Shown in pieces: positions 63,254 through 64,000 of a stretch of DNA of 64,000 nt. The notes beneath the pieces were generated by a model, which was not told where the DNA came from, did no database searches, and saw only the letters and a list, made by a program, of their open reading frames with translations. Each line of letters begins with the position of its first letter. Positions within the stretch are counted from its first letter, which is position 1. The DNA lies in NCBI GenBank assembly GCA_015061145.1, contig SUXD01000010.1:1-64000 (forward strand), written 5' to 3'. The position numbers and the translations under genes are program-made. This DNA is from Bacteroidales bacterium. Lineage in GTDB: Bacteria > Bacteroidota > Bacteroidia > Bacteroidales > Paludibacteraceae.

Positions 63254-64000
63254 TCAGTTTTCCTGTTCCAGTCTTTGCTCCCAAAGGAAATGCCGCGTCT
63301 CTTTCACAATCACTCCGTTGAGCAGCAAAAGGGCGATGAGGTTCGGAATGGTCATCAGTCCGTTGAAGATGTCGCCCAAGTTCCATACAAGGTCAAGCGA
63401 AAGTATGGCGCCAACGAATACCGTGATGAGGTATATGGCTTTGTAGTAGGCTACATATTTTTTACCGAACAGATATTCGGTTGATTTTCCGGCGTACACC
63501 GACCATCCCAAGGTTGTGGAGAAGGTGAAGGTGACAAGTCCGATGCTGAGGAAAAGCGAACCTACATAAGGTATGGTGTCGAAAGCTTTGCTGGTGAGCA
63601 TCATGCCTCTCAGCTCGCTGTTCCATACGCCGGTGTTCACAAGCACGATGCCCGTAAGCGCGCAGATAATCACGGTATCGAAAAAAGTGCCGGTTGACGA
63701 GACAAGGGCTTGCCGCACGGCATTTTTTGTTTTGGCGCTTGCCGCCACAATGGGTGCCGATCCCATGCCCGACTCGTTGGAGAATAGTCCGCGCGCTACG
63801 CCGTAACGCATCGTCATAATGATGCTTGAGCCAGCGAATCCTCCTGCGGCTGCGTGCCCTGTGAATGCGGAGCAGAATATGAGTTTGATGCTGTCGAGAA
63901 TTGTGTCGTAGCCCATGCATAAGATGAAAAGGCATCCTGTAATGTAGAAAAATACCATGAAAGGAACCAATCGGTCGCAAACTTTGGCGATGGTCTGTAT
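63254..64000 (-). CDS. Alanine:cation symporter (AGCS family), C-terminal part
   Basis: The gene continues beyond the window; 248 residues are visible, with no start codon needed at the edge because codons IQTIAKVCDRLVPF read through it. Family motifs are AAAGGFAGSSIIMTMRYGVARGLFSNESGMGSAPI (shortened: YGVARGLFSNESGMGSAP) and TGTFFDTVIICALTGIVL, followed by FTFSTTLGWSVYAGKS. Members couple uptake of alanine or glycine to Na+ or H+. The C-terminus is short and polar (WEQRLEQEN). It is transcribed toward the beta-helix operon on the same strand; no clear terminator separates them. Confidence 0.9.
   Translation of the reverse strand: MQTIAKVCDRLVPFMVFFYITGCLFILCMGYDTILDSIKLIFCSAFTGHAAAGGFAGSSIIMTMRYGVARGLFSNESGMGSAPIVAASAKTKNAVRQALVSSTGTFFDTVIICALTGIVLVNTGVWNSELRGMMLTSKAFDTIPYVGSLFLSIGLVTFTFSTTLGWSVYAGKSTEYLFGKKYVAYYKAIYLITVFVGAILSLDLVWNLGDIFNGLMTIPNLIALLLLNGVIVKETRHFLWEQRLEQEN

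Overview
The window looks like chromosomal DNA from a member of the Bacteroidales (phylum Bacteroidota). The evidence is promoter-like sites of the TTTG-N19/20-TAnnTTTG type, little use of Shine-Dalgarno sites, a Bacteroidota-style ATP synthase operon order (atpD-atpC-orf-atpB-E-F-H-A-G), an 11-subunit Complex I operon with fused nuoCD and no nuoEFG, and several proteins ending in type IX secretion (T9SS) sorting domains. I cannot name the genus. There are no rRNA genes, prophage, transposase, CRISPR array or origin in view.

Left part (1-22 kb). A PfkB-kinase 3' end runs into a tRNA-Gln(CUG) gene. Next comes a minus-strand operon (DUF3256 protein, CcdA/ArsG-like membrane protein, FtsE, YycJ-like hydrolase), an AI-2E-type exporter, and a plus-strand pair (conserved hypothetical, rsmI). 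A minus-strand pair follows: a cytosolic HIT-like/SpoIID fusion protein and a lipoprotein with three lipocalin-like repeats. After that are a surface protein with a FISUMP domain, mscL, a 41-residue lipoprotein, miaA, a TSCPD protein, lysS-gpsA-pgi, a second FISUMP paralog, and nadC overlapping a secreted alpha-amylase.

Middle part (22-39 kb). This is the energy-conservation block. The complete F1Fo ATP synthase operon and the Complex I operon nuoA-B-CD-H-I-J-K-L-M-N are both on the minus strand and each is preceded by a TAnnTTTG promoter-like site.

Right part (39.5-64 kb). A phosphodiesterase, an AT-rich acyltransferase and a CotH-like protein form a row. The acyltransferase gene is bracketed by an imperfect direct repeat made from the 3' end of the phosphodiesterase gene. 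A PorE-like TPR/propeller/OmpA protein, asnS, a TatD-like hydrolase, nadE, an MgtC-like protein, nadB and a DUF4268 protein follow. The last 11 kb hold a 1,782-residue T9SS type B surface protein, then a three-gene operon of two paralogous beta-helix proteins and an eight-repeat T9SS type A protein. Upstream of that operon is a pair of 12-bp direct repeats with a 21-bp period. The window ends inside an alanine:cation symporter gene.

Themes. Type A and type B T9SS cargo sit with one probable T9SS/envelope component (PorE-like). NAD biosynthesis genes (nadB, nadC, nadE) are present but scattered. AT-rich 7-bp-period repeats recur in intergenic DNA. The best candidates for something undescribed are the beta-helix/eight-repeat operon with its direct-repeat operator, the HIT-SpoIID fusion, and the repeat-flanked acyltransferase.
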